Source of the DNA: Deltaproteobacteria bacterium
GTDB taxonomy: Bacteria; Lernaellota; Lernaellaia; JACKCT01
Length of the DNA stretch: 64,000 nt
Direction of reading: 5' to 3'
NCBI GenBank assembly: GCA_027493875.1
Contig: JAOSJX010000023.1
Span: 186,001 to 250,000 of the forward strand
Shown: positions 48,179 to 57,687 of the stretch, one piece after another
Numbering within the stretch: position 1 is the first letter of the stretch
Layout of the letters: every line of letters starts with the position of its first letter
Notes under the pieces: model-generated
The model's input: the letters and a program-made list of their open reading frames with translations, nothing else
Told to the model about the DNA's origin: nothing
Database searches by the model: none
Translations under genes and position numbers: made by a program

Positions 48179-48351
48179 CGGTAGTCCTCCTCTTCTTTAG
48201 GCCTCGGAGGCAACGGGCGCGTACTCGTCCGCCCGCTGATTTTTTTATACAGAAATCGAGTCACGTCGCGGATGAGAATGACGAGCGAAATCACGACAAT
48301 CGTCACCACGACAAGGACGGCGATGGTAAATATGCAGTATTGGGATTCCAC
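48175..48351 (-). CDS. 58-residue single-pass membrane protein, first gene of the exopolysaccharide operon
   Basis: GTG 48351 with AAAGG/AAGG upstream opens a frame of 58 codons ending TGA 48175-48177. Residues 6-27 are a strong transmembrane helix (CIFTIAVLVVVTIVVISLVI), followed by a basic segment RDVTRFLYKK and an acidic end PKEEEDYR, so the C-terminus is predicted cytoplasmic or at least soluble. The stop overlaps the TTG start of the GGDEF-like gene, and the codons for its acidic end (EEED) carry that gene's GAGGAGG ribosome site. No family recognised; small membrane subunits accompany other synthase complexes (for example in cellulose and Pel systems). Confidence 0.72.
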   Translation of the reverse strand: MESQYCIFTIAVLVVVTIVVISLVILIRDVTRFLYKKISGRTSTRPLPPRPKEEEDYR

Positions 48352-48389
48352 GCCTTACCTTTCCTGCCTTTGCCTGGGGGAACCGCCCA

Positions 48390-48419
48390 AGCATAATCCT
48401 TGATCGAAGTGCCTGTAAA
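48390..48419 (-). promoter_or_regulatory. Candidate promoter of the exopolysaccharide operon
   Basis: On the minus strand TTTACA (48414-48419) and TATGCT (48390-48395) are 18 bases apart, about 40 bases upstream of the GTG of the 58-residue protein. It lies between that gene and the glyS stop, the only room for a promoter of the long operon. Confidence 0.35.
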
Positions 48420-48469
48420 CACCCCGGATTTCACCAAGTCGCACCGCGGCCCGAGTGAGGCCCATCGTT

Positions 48470-50535
48470 TTACACCCTCCGGAAATCCGCGATACCGGAA
48501 AATAATCCGGCGGTTTGAGCCAACAAATTCAGCCTGTTTTCACGAATCTTGGGGTCGTCGTGCATGACGAGCGTTTGATCGAAAAACGCGTCGACGTCGG
48601 GACGAATGGCGGCGATGCGGTCAAGCGCAGACCGGTAGTCTCCATCACGAACCAATGCGTCAACCTCGTCCCGGATACGGTTTTGCGCGCCGTAGAGCGC
48701 CGTTTCCGTGTTCTCGCTGAGAAGATTTTCAAGGATGTCGCCGGGGCCGTGATCGCCGACGATGTTTGCGACGCGCTTGAATGCCGCGGCAAACGCCTCG
48801 TATTCCGGCGTGCGCGCGAAGGCCTCGACCGCGGAAACACGGTCCACGACATCCACGACATCAACAAAACGAACGGCCAACACGGCATCCACGATGTCGG
48901 ACGGGGAGCCTTGTTGCTTAAGCCAATTGGCCAACCGGGCATGAAAAAAGGTAAGAACTTGTGTGCTGACGACCGCCGGATCGGTTTTGGTCCGGTCCGA
49001 GCAGGCTTCGGCGGCCGCCGCGGCAAACGCCGGGAGGTCGACACGCCAGCCCCGGTCGAGCAGAATCTGGATGATCCCGAGCGCCTGGCGGCGCAGTGAA
49101 TACGGATCACCGGCGCCCGTCGGGGCAAGACCGGCGGCCGAGCAGGCCACAATTGCGTCCATTTTATCCGCCACGGCGCACAAGGCGCCCGCGTCGGTCG
49201 CCGGCAGCGTGTCCGCGGCCGATTTCGGGAGATAGTGCTCGATGATGGCGTTGGCGACTTCCGGAGGCTCGCCTTGCCTGGCGGCATAGTCGCGTCCCAT
49301 CACACCTTGAAGCTCGGGAAACTCGCCGACCATCTGCGTGAGAAGATCGGCTTTGGCCAACCACAAGCCGCGCAGCGCGGTGTCCGCCGTTTTTTGATCA
49401 ACGTGCAGGTGGCCGCCAAGCCACCGGCAAAGGTTCTGGTCGCGAAGCACCTTATCCTTATAGGAGCCGAGCTTGCGATGGTAGACGACCTGATCGAGTT
49501 TTTCCGCGAGCGTCGGCAGCGGAGTTTTCAGATCCTCGTCATAGAAGAACTTCGCGTCGGCGAGCCGCGCGTTGAGAACCCTTTCATAGCCGGCGGTCAC
49601 GATCTTCGCGTCCGTCGCGTCCACACCGCCGACGGCGGCAAACCGAGGCAGGAGCCTGCCGTCCGCGCCGACGAAGCAGAAATATTTCTGGTGTTCGCGC
49701 ATCGGCGTCACGAGGACCGCTTCCGGTAATCCCATGAATCGCTCCGGAACGGTGCCGAGATAGACGACCGGCCACTCGACAAGACCTGTCACGTGGTCGA
49801 GCAGCTCCGCGTCTTCCTTCAGTTCGCCGCCGGCTTCGACGCGGGCGCGCGCCAGTTGATCGGCGATGGCCGTGCGCCGTTCGTTGTAATCGACGATCAC
49901 GCGCGCATCGCGAAGCTTGTCCCGGTAGTCGACGACGTCGCGGACGCGGATCGCGCCCTGACCATGAAAACGATGGCCGAAAGTCTTGTTGCCGGAGCGG
50001 ACGCCGGCGAACTCCATCTTAAGATTCTTGCCGCCGTACAGCGCGACGATCCAGTGAACGGGCCGGACGAACCGTGTCTTCTCATACCCCCAACGCATGG
50101 ATTTCGGCCACGGTAGATCGCGCAGGCAGCCGGCGATGAGTTCCGGCAGGACCCGCGCGGTCGCCAGACCTTTCAATTTTTACGAACGCCAGCGCGCGGT
50201 CCTTTATCCGTATCGATCCGTTGAAGACGTTTGGGATCGATGCCTTGTCCTTTGGCAAAACCGGCCGCGGCCGGCGTCGGGTTCCCGTCGGCGTCGAACG
50301 CGGCGGACCAAGCCGGGCCGAGCTTTTCGATCTGTTCGTCGCGCTGGCGCGGCGCGAGGTCCGCGACGTGCGCCACGAGGCGCCGCGGCGTCGCGCTTGT
50401 GTAAACGGAACCGCGATCGATGCGCGCTTCCGCAAGACGCTCCTCCACCAGACGCTTGAGATCGGCCATGGCCGGCGGAAGAAAGCGCGCGGGGATTTCC
50501 TCGCAACCGACTTCCAAAAGGAGATCGGCACTCAT
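48470..50535 (-). CDS. glyS: Glycine--tRNA ligase beta subunit
   Basis: About 690 residues, the usual length. [19 protein letters not shown] at the start, [15 protein letters not shown], then [50 protein letters not shown] and [20 protein letters not shown] are diagnostic. With GlyQ it forms the alpha2beta2 enzyme that charges tRNA-Gly. Two indels near 50170-50200 break the text around LAFVKIE and [14 protein letters not shown]; since the enzyme is essential and this is its only copy seen here, these are probably sequence errors. ATG 50535 overlaps the glyQ stop as ATGA. Confidence 0.95.
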
Positions 50536-51425
50536 GACGTCCCGCTCTCTTTCTTAAGGAGGGGGAACCCGAGTTGTTCACGCACGGCGAGGTAGCCCTC
50601 CGCGCAATTCTTGGCGAGCTCGCGGACGCGTCCGATGTAGGAAACGCGTTCCGTAACGCTGATCGCTCCGCGCGCGTCGAGAAGATTAAAAACGTGCGAG
50701 CACTTCAGGCAGTAGTCGTAGGCCACGAGGGGGAGCGACGCGTCGTGCATTCGGCGCGACTCGGCCTCGAACATCCCGAACAATTCGAGAAGCATCGGCA
50801 CGTCGGCTTTCTCGAAGTTGTAGGTTGAAAATTCGAACTCGTTGCGGTGATAAACGTCGCCGTAACTCACGCCGGGGACCCATTCGAGGTCGTAAACGTT
50901 GTCGACGCCCTGAAGGTACATCGCGATGCGTTCGATGCCGTACGTGATTTCGACGGAGATCGGATCGAGATCGATGCCGCCCACTTGCTGAAAGTACGTG
51001 AACTGCGTGATCTCCATGCCGTCGAGCCACACTTCCCACCCAAGTCCCCACGCACCCAGGGTGGGGCTCTCCCAGTCGTCTTCCACAAAACGGATGTCGT
51101 GCGCGAGAGGGTCGATCCCGAACCTCTTTAAGCTTCCGAGGTAAAGCTCCTGAATGTTTTTGGGGCTTGGCTTCATGATGACCTGAAACTGGTAGTAGTG
51201 TTGAAGCCGGTTCGGATTCTCGCCGTAACGGCCATCCGTGGGGCGCCTCGAGGGCTCGACGTACGCGCAATTCCAGGGCTCGGGGCCGAGGGCCCGCAGG
51301 AAAGTGCTCGGATTGAATGTGCCGGCGCCCACCTCGAGGTCATAAGGTTGGACGACCACACACCGCTTTCCGGCCCAGTAGTCCTGAAGTGTCAGGACCA
51401 GGCTTTGGAAATTCACAAATCTCAC
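50532..51425 (-). CDS. glyQ: Glycine--tRNA ligase alpha subunit
   Basis: 297 residues, intact. The class II core is plain: [77 protein letters not shown] and [20 protein letters not shown]. It activates glycine and transfers it to tRNA-Gly together with GlyS, encoded by the next gene with a 4-base overlap. The start GTG 51425 has only GGTGG nearby; GTG 51416 is an alternative. I see no T-box leader. Confidence 0.96.
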   Translation of the reverse strand: MRFVNFQSLVLTLQDYWAGKRCVVVQPYDLEVGAGTFNPSTFLRALGPEPWNCAYVEPSRRPTDGRYGENPNRLQHYYQFQVIMKPSPKNIQELYLGSLKRFGIDPLAHDIRFVEDDWESPTLGAWGLGWEVWLDGMEITQFTYFQQVGGIDLDPISVEITYGIERIAMYLQGVDNVYDLEWVPGVSYGDVYHRNEFEFSTYNFEKADVPMLLELFGMFEAESRRMHDASLPLVAYDYCLKCSHVFNLLDARGAISVTERVSYIGRVRELAKNCAEGYLAVREQLGFPLLKKESGTS

Positions 51426-51455
51426 CCACCGAGGCTAGGAAATAGTCTCGGAAAG

Positions 51456-51485
51456 CTTCTACCTTACACAAGGTGTTGTTGTCAA
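51456..51485 (-). promoter_or_regulatory. Candidate glyQS promoter
   Basis: On the minus strand a perfect TTGACA (51480-51485) and TAGAAG (51456-51461) are 18 bases apart, placing the transcription start about 20-25 bases before glyQ. The rest of the 51426-51639 interval is AT-richer than its surroundings and holds no gene that I can see. Confidence 0.5.
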
Positions 51486-51639
51486 CGTAAGTCCCTGTAC
51501 CGGCTGTTGTATGAAGAGGATGAATCGTCGTAAAGCGGCATGTACGGGTACCGATAGAGTAAAAAAAGTCTAAAGAAATATTAGAAGCATTCCGAAAAAT
51601 ACATAGGAGACGGAGATTGTTCGAAGCGGAGGCGATGAC

Positions 51640-52192
51640 ATGTTTCAGTTCAGTACAGCCAGCGGAGCGGACGGCGCGTTCTGGGAAGGCGGTCTGTCGC
51701 GTTTTGCGCAGCGCTTTCACCACGATCGGACTACTGGAATCGACCGCGAAGAAACGCATCGCGTATGGAAACTGATGCCGCGCTTCTGCTCGCTTGTCCA
51801 TCGTTTTACCCGATCGTCCGGCGGCGTCGTCCGCGACGAGACGGCGGCGATGCGCAGCCCCGTGGAAATCGAATTGTTGAATGGTCTGTCGAAGGAAGAC
51901 CTGGAGGCGCTGGAGCTTTTTTTTCGGACGCGCCGTCAAACCGGCGGGACGGCATCTGACGCCCGCGATGGTTGAGGATTCGGTCATTCGCCGGCTCGGC
52001 GGAGCCTACGAGGAACAGTCGGTCTATATCCGCGACGCGGGCGACGGGGTTCGTTTTTACGCCGCGATATGGCCATGGCAGGCCCGTCCCGACGTTCTGA
52101 CCGTACACCTGGGAATCGTCGACGAAGCTGGCGGGGACGGCTCCAACGCCGCGTTTCGCGACCTTCTAGCAACGGTCGCCGCCGCGGCGTAA
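51640..52192 (+). CDS. Hypothetical protein
   Basis: About 184 residues after joining two frames near 51950 (…FFRTRRQTGG, then RHLTPAMVEDSVIRRLGGAY). GGAGG precedes ATG 51640. The first half is basic and helical; the second half has strands with YIRDAGDGVRFYAAIWPW and VLTVHLGIVDEAGGDG. No signal peptide or membrane helix, so cytoplasmic. I do not recognise the family. It is divergent from glyQ and followed by the promoter region of the Asp-rich lipoproteins. Confidence 0.55.
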
Positions 52193-52301
52193 GGCAGATT
52201 GCCGCCGCCGTCGGCTTTGCGATCCCACCCGCAATACCATAAGTTCCTAAAATGTCATGGGTTTGTCGCTAGGTTCCCGCCTTGGCCAGGGCCGAATCTT
52301 C

Positions 52302-52330
52302 TTGACACCCATGTGGCGGTCTGCTACAGG
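52302..52330 (+). promoter_or_regulatory. Candidate promoter of the Asp-rich lipoprotein pair
   Basis: Perfect TTGACA (52302-52307) with TACAGG (52325-52330) at 17 bases and a TG dinucleotide forming an extended minus-10 (TGCTACAGG). It lies in the 235-base gap before the first lipoprotein gene and gives a leader of about 95 bases. Confidence 0.45.
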
Positions 52331-52428
52331 ATTCTCCTAATATAGACGTCGCGGCATTAGCCGTTTTGCATGCCGATTTTCTTTGGGGCTCAAACGACAC
52401 TGAAGAAAAGCGTGGAAAGGGAAAATTT

Positions 52429-53318
52429 ATGCGCACGACAAAGTTCTGGATTCTTTTCTTCGCGCTCGTATTGGCGCTCAGCGCGACGGCCTTCTTCGCC
52501 TGCGGCGGCGGCGACGACGATGACGACGACGATGACGCCGGCGGCGACGACGATGATGTCAGCGAAGGCGAGCCCGGCACCCTGCACGGCTTTGTGCGTG
52601 ACTTCCAGACGAAAACGCCGGTACAGGACGCGGACGTTGAAATCCTGAATGACGAAACGGGCGATCCTTTCGACCCGCCCATTACCGCGACGTCGCCCTC
52701 CAACGGCGAAGTGTCGTTTGATCTCCCCGACGGCGTCGACAAGGTCGGCGTGAAGGTCACGAAATCCGGCAGTACCGATACGGTTCAGTTCCACTTCGAT
52801 TCCGGCCTGCAAAACGAGGAGTTTCTCCTTGTTTCGAACGCCACCAAGGACCTTGTCGCCCTGAGCTTGGGCAAGGAACTGGATGAAACCAAGTCCGTCT
52901 TTGCGGGGGCATTTATTGGGGCGATCCGGTTGACGAAAATCCGACCGGTTGCGCGATGGTGACGTTCGATCCGCCGCTGGCGGGCGCGGCCGAAGTCTAT
53001 TATTTCGGCCCGGACGCGCTGCCGACGACGTCGCGAAACATCACGGGCGATACGCCGAGCAACGGCGAAGGCACGTTGCACGCGACGGATACCAAAGGAC
53101 AGGCGATCAGCTACTATCTGGCGATCAACGTCGATGTCGACTCGGACGTGGACTTGATCGGGACGATTTTTGAGAACGAAGACGACGCGGAGTCCGATTT
53201 CGTGCGGGAGTCGGATGTCATGCCGCAGCTCTACCCCAATACGGTGTCGATCGCGAACGTGTATTTCCCGAAGGCCGACTATCCTTCGGATCCGACACGG
53301 CCGTGGTGTACGCAGTAG
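52429..53318 (+). CDS. Asp-rich lipoprotein with carboxypeptidase-regulatory-like domain (paralog 1)
   Basis: About 296 residues; GGAAAGGG precedes ATG 52429. The signal peptide ends TAFFAC, so Cys is lipidated and followed by GGGDDDDDDDD, a 20-residue acidic tether. Next comes a beta-sandwich like CarboxypepD_reg (GTLHGFVRDFQTKTPVQDAD, SPSNGEVSFDLPDG, VGVKVTKSGSTDTVQFHFDS). A frame break near 52915 gives YWGDPVDENPTGCAMVTFD, aligning with the paralog, then a second sandwich and the ending DPTRPWCTQ. Two late Cys could form a disulfide. Surface or periplasmic adhesin- or scaffold-like role is only a guess. The next gene is a paralog. Confidence 0.82.
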
Positions 53319-53346
53319 CGGGCGATTATTTGAAAAACGGTGAGCG

Positions 53347-53380
53347 ACCGCCCGCGCCGTTTGGGGCGGCGGGCGGTGTT
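53347..53380 (+). terminator. Probable intrinsic terminator between the lipoprotein paralogs
   Basis: A 9-bp stem ACCGCCCGC/GCGGGCGGT with an inner GCC/GGC extension and a one-base bulge is followed by GTTTC. The T-tract is weak, so it may only partly stop transcription before the second paralog. Confidence 0.5.
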
Positions 53381-53448
53381 TCAAGTGATCGGGGATGGCC
53401 CCGAGCGTGGTGAGAAGTGATTAGGCAGAAACTCTTTGGAGGACGGAT

Positions 53449-54422
53449 ATGAAAAACGGAAATTGGACGACGCTCTGGTTACTGGCGCTCGTCGCGGCTT
53501 TCGCCATGGCGACGATGGCGGTGATGGCCGTCGGCTGCGGCGGCGACGACGATGATGACGATGACGACGCGGCGGGTGACGACGACACCGCCGCGGACGA
53601 CGACGTGGATGACGACGTCGACGATGACGTGGACGATGACGACGACGACGTGGACGATGACGACGACGACGTGGATGACGATGACGACGATACCGTCGCG
53701 GACGACGCGATCGCCGGAACCGTCGAAGATTTCAAGGAAGGAACCCCGTTGGCCGGGGCGACCGTCGAGGCGCTCGATAATACGGACGGCTCCTCGTTTG
53801 ATCCGGCGATTACCGGAACCTCCGATGAGAACGGCTACGTGCTTCTCGAGGGAATCCCGGCCGGCAAGGGCAAAGTCGGCATCAAGGTGTCGCGTTCCGG
53901 ATACAAGGACACGGTGCAGTATCACTTTGATACCGGCGTCGGCAACGAGACCTTCCTCGGTGTGTCGACGGGTACGGTGACCTTGTTGGCCGGCCTGCTC
54001 GGCGAGACGCCGGACCCGACGAAGGGCTTCGCGTCCGGCGCGGTGTACTGGGTCGACGGCAACGCCGAAGAGCAATACGTCGGCTGCTCGGAAGTCACAT
54101 TCGACGGCGGCACGATTCACGACGGCGTGCATTACTTTGTCTACAACGGTCTGCTGGACACCTACGTGCCGAGCAAGGACCGCGACGTCGACACCCCCGG
54201 CGACCCGCAGGACGGCGAGGGGACGAACCCCGAGCGCAGCTACTTCGTCGGCGTTAACGCGGATCCCGGCGCCTATACGGTGACGGCGAACGCGGACGGC
54301 AACGAGGCCGAGTCGACGATTCCCATGGTCTTCGCCGACAGCGTGGCGATTACGACGGTGCTCTTTCCAGAACGAGGACTTTCTCCGAGGATCCGACGGG
54401 CGATTGGTGCACGAGCAAATAA
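53449..54422 (+). CDS. Asp-rich lipoprotein with carboxypeptidase-regulatory-like domain (paralog 2)
   Basis: About 324 residues; TTGGAGGACGG precedes ATG 53449. The signal peptide ends in AVGC, then a tether of about 50 residues is almost only Asp with Ala/Val steps. The body repeats the plan of the first paralog: AGTVEDFKEGTPLAGATVEA, TSDENGYVLLEGIPAGKGKV, VGIKVSRSGYKDTVQYHFDT, YWVDGNAEEQYVGCSEVTFD. Near 54370 the frame must change to give FSEDPTGDWCTSK, matching the first paralog's DPTRPWCTQ end; stop at 54422. This conserved end with a Cys suggests a shared disulfide. Function unknown; strong terminator follows. Confidence 0.83.
53545..53696 (+). repeat. Coding GAY-triplet tract (poly-Asp tether)
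   Basis: An almost unbroken run of GAC/GAT codons with occasional GTG, GCG and ACC encodes the Asp tether of the second lipoprotein paralog. The mixture of GAC and GAT shows that selection acts on the amino acid rather than on a pure triplet expansion. Such tracts are prone to length change. Confidence 0.85.
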
Positions 54423-54447
54423 TCGAACCGTGACGGGTTGAGAACAC

Positions 54448-54492
54448 AAGCCGGGCGACGCCGATCGAGGGTCGCCCGGCTTCTTTTTCTTT
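54448..54492 (+). terminator. Intrinsic terminator after the lipoprotein pair
   Basis: A perfect 12-bp stem (54448-54459 with 54471-54482) and an 11-base loop are followed by CTTTTTCTTT. It ends the lipoprotein unit and isolates the DUF1302 operon. Confidence 0.92.
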
Positions 54493-54609
54493 GACGCTTT
54501 TGGGTTAGTTTCGCCCGTGGGACATTTCCAGTTTTTTTGAGCCTTCCGGCGACAATTTCGACGTACGGCGTCGAATATCCGGTTTGAACGGGCCACGGAG
54601 GTGAATCGT

Positions 54610-56366
54610 ATGCGGGCATGGGCTTTGTCGTTCATCGCACTGACAATGACCGTCGCCGTTTTTTCGGCGCCGGCCGCCGCTCAGGAAGAACCCTTCACGC
54701 TGAACGGTTACTTTCAGGCGCATTACGGCCTGTTCACGAACACGGCGTACCACAACGACAGCGACGCGCAGGGATTTCCGAGCAACCACGGCGACATGGC
54801 CGGAAACCCTCGATTCTCAGGAATACGTTGCTGTTGGAAGCGGATTGGACGCCGGCGGAAGTGGTGCGCGTCCACGCCGTTTTTCGCGCCGCACGCTCCG
54901 GCTCGTTGCGCGCGGACAAATTCGCCCAGGTGCCGGACATCGTCGCGGACACGAAGTACAACTACGACGAGGACGTTCAGCAAACGAAAATCGATCGCGT
55001 CCACGACGAATTTTATGAGGAAAACGATCTTCGCGAGATCTATATCGACGTCGACGCCGCGCGCTGGCTGAACTTCCGGATCGGGCGCCAGCAGGTGGTT
55101 TGGGGGCGACATGGCGACTTACCGACTGCTCGACTCCATCAATCCGGTGGACGGCAGTTGGCATCTGCCGCCCTTCGAGGATTTTCAGGATATTCGTAAG
55201 CCGCTTTATATGGCGAAAGCGTTGATCGACGTCCCCGCCCTCGACGGATCGCTGGAAACGGTCTTCGTTCCGCTCGTCGATAAACCCGAGGACACCGTCA
55301 ACACGCCGGCGACGTTTTACGGCGCGTGGGGTTTGCCGCTCGCGCCGCGGAACCAATACGTCTCGGACCTGAGGATCGACGACAAGGTCATCCTGTATCC
55401 CGAGAACGATTTTTTCGGACTCGCGCGTCGGCGCCGCTGGAAAGGCATGCTCGGCGAGATGACCTATACGTTGGTGGCCTATCACGGCCACCAGCTTTCT
55501 CCGCCGGTTCCCGACACCGTCATCAAATCCGCCGCCGCCGACATCGACGGTTTCCACCGCGCTCAGGTTTTTCTGCGCGTGCCGCGGGCGGACACGTACG
55601 GATTCTCGCTCGATTACGCGTTCGAGTCGCCGATCGGCGCGGTCGTCAAATTGGAAAGCGCCGTGACGCCGAAGGTGGAGTACGGTGTGAACTCCCTTCT
55701 TTCCGCCGGTTTCTCGACGGACAACCGAATCAACAGCACGTGGAAGGTGATCGATCCGAAGGCGCCTCCCGGGGAATCCGACCTTCAGGCCAAGCTTCAC
55801 AGCGAAGAGCGCCATCACTGGGCCATGGCCTTCCGAAATTTTTCGCGCGAACCAGTGGCGGTTTCTCAACCGATCGTCATCGACGATTACGGTCTTCCGG
55901 GTGTTCACGGACATGTATTTCAATCCGGAGGACCTGAACGAAGGAGAATATAAGCTCGGCAACCCCTATGTGCTCGAAACGCTGTCGGACGGCACGAAAC
56001 GCCGCAACGAGCATTGGTATATCGTTTACGCGCCGGGCTACGACACAACGATCGCAACCCCGATCCGAAACACGATCGTCTTCGCCGGCTTTACGTCCTA
56101 CTTTCACGGGATGTTCACGCCCATGGTCGTCGCGGCGTTTCTGCCGCGTTACGAACCGGAGATTGCGGACGCGGGCGACGTCTTCGACTGGAAGACGTTT
56201 GAAGACGGCTCGGGCTTCGTGTCCACCGCCGCCAAATTCGTATTCGGAAACCATTGGCGCATCGGACGTCAACTACAACTACATTTTCGGTCCGGACCCC
56301 TACTACGATCTCGGCTTTTTCCGCGACCGCGACGAGGTCGTCGCGAAGGTTCGCATCCAGTTTTGA
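54610..56366 (+). CDS. DUF1302-type outer-membrane beta-barrel protein
   Basis: About 585 residues in at least four frame segments (breaks near 54815, 55105, 55880 and 56265). GGAGG lies 8 bases before ATG 54610. Signal peptide ending APAAAQEE; then FTLNGYFQAHYGLF, ADWTPAEVVRVHAVFRAARS, REIYIDVDAARWLNFRIGRQ, QQVVWGR followed by YRLLDSINPVDGSW, which together are the DUF1302 hallmark. Later strands include GFSLDYAFESPIGAVVKLES and the ending FFRDRDEVVAKVRIQF with a terminal Phe typical of outer-membrane proteins. DUF1302 genes usually precede DUF1329, YCF48 and RND genes, as here; they are thought to move lipids or hydrophobic compounds. Confidence 0.84.
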
Positions 56367-56387
56367 CCGCCGGCTTTGGAGGAACGC

Positions 56388-57665
56388 ATGAAAAATTTTA
56401 GAACGGTCGTCGTCTTCGCCGCCGCCGCGCTGGTGATCGCTCTCGTCTCATCCGCGTCCAGCGAGGGACCATTTACCCGCGAAAACTGGACCGACCGGGT
56501 GGGCTTCAAGCCTGATCTGTCCAAGGCGCCGCCGGCGGGGACCGTCGTCTCGTCGTCGAATCTCGGTGAATACAAAGATCTGATCCCGGCGGGCGTGCAG
56601 ACATTAATGAAGCAGTACGGTTTCAAATTCACCGTGAAGGATTACGAGCCGATCGTGCCGTCCGACGGCTATATCGCCGCGACCAACAAATACGCCGGGA
56701 AGGCGCGTCTGCTGGATACCGGAGGCAACCCTCGAAAAACGGGCATCGCCGACTACGTCGCGGGCTTGCCGTTTCCGAAGCCCAAAGACGGGTTGGAACT
56801 GGCCTGGGATTATACCTTCGCCTACGCCGGGGACGATGCGGATAACTACTTCGGCGTTTACTGGATCAGCGCCAAGGGCGGCGTCGAGCGGTCCGAAACG
56901 TGGCGCTGGATGTACATTAACCGCGCCGTGAACCGCACGGACATTGCGCCGCTGCCCGCCATGGACGAAGCGCAGAAGGAGGGCGTGCAGTACTATTCGG
57001 TCACCATCACGCTTTCCCCATTGGACAAGAAGGGCTTTTCGGCGCTCTACACGCGCATGATCGAGCCGCTCGATCAGCAGGGATTCATCTACATCCCCGC
57101 GCAGCGTAAATCGACGCGTTTCGCGTTCGGCACGCGCGGCGACTCGTGGAACAACACGGACCTGCTGTACGAGGACGTGCGAGGCTACCTCGGTTACGCC
57201 GAATGGATGAATTGGAAAATTCTCGAAAAGAAAACCATGCTCATGCCGATGCACTCCGGCGTGCCGCACGGCAAAGACGCGGTCAAGAACGTGTATAACT
57301 TCGACAGCGCGCCGCACTGGAACTTCAGTTCGAAGTGGGAAATGCGTCCGACGTACGTGTTGGAAGCGACGGCTAAATTCCGCGACTATCCGTACAGCAA
57401 GATGATTTTCTACGTCGACGCCGAGACGTTCTACATCACCGTCAAGGACGCGTACGATAAGAAAGGTCAGCTCTGGAAAGTGCTCGTCAACGCGTGGAAC
57501 GGTTCCGCGGACCCGCGCAACGAGCCGCCCGTGATCGGGACTTCGCTCGTGGTCGATCTGCAGTCGGAACACGCAACCGCGTTCGGATGGCACGGCACGA
57601 AGTTCAACGTCGGCTTGAAGCCCGATCAATTCACGCTGACGCAATTGAGAAAATTGGGTAAATAA
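56388..57665 (+). CDS. DUF1329 periplasmic protein
   Basis: 425 residues, intact; GGAGG at 56378-56382 before ATG 56388. Signal peptide ending SSASSEGP. Typical DUF1329 text: NLGEYKDLIPAGVQTLMKQY, GLPFPKPKDGLELAWDYTFA, YIPAQRKSTRFAFGTRGDSW, YLGYAEWMNWKILEKKTML and FYVDAETFYITVKDAYDKKG. The fold is LolA/LolB-like, a half-open barrel that shields lipids, so it may be the periplasmic carrier between the RND pump and the DUF1302 barrel. Function inferred from context. Confidence 0.93.
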   Translation: MKNFRTVVVFAAAALVIALVSSASSEGPFTRENWTDRVGFKPDLSKAPPAGTVVSSSNLGEYKDLIPAGVQTLMKQYGFKFTVKDYEPIVPSDGYIAATNKYAGKARLLDTGGNPRKTGIADYVAGLPFPKPKDGLELAWDYTFAYAGDDADNYFGVYWISAKGGVERSETWRWMYINRAVNRTDIAPLPAMDEAQKEGVQYYSVTITLSPLDKKGFSALYTRMIEPLDQQGFIYIPAQRKSTRFAFGTRGDSWNNTDLLYEDVRGYLGYAEWMNWKILEKKTMLMPMHSGVPHGKDAVKNVYNFDSAPHWNFSSKWEMRPTYVLEATAKFRDYPYSKMIFYVDAETFYITVKDAYDKKGQLWKVLVNAWNGSADPRNEPPVIGTSLVVDLQSEHATAFGWHGTKFNVGLKPDQFTLTQLRKLGK

Positions 57666-57687
57666 CCCGTACGCACGGCGCAAAACG

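Noticed and set aside
51426..51639. T-box riboswitch upstream of glyQS
   Set aside because: The likely transcription start leaves only about 20-25 bases before glyQ, too short for a T-box, and no T-box consensus is seen.
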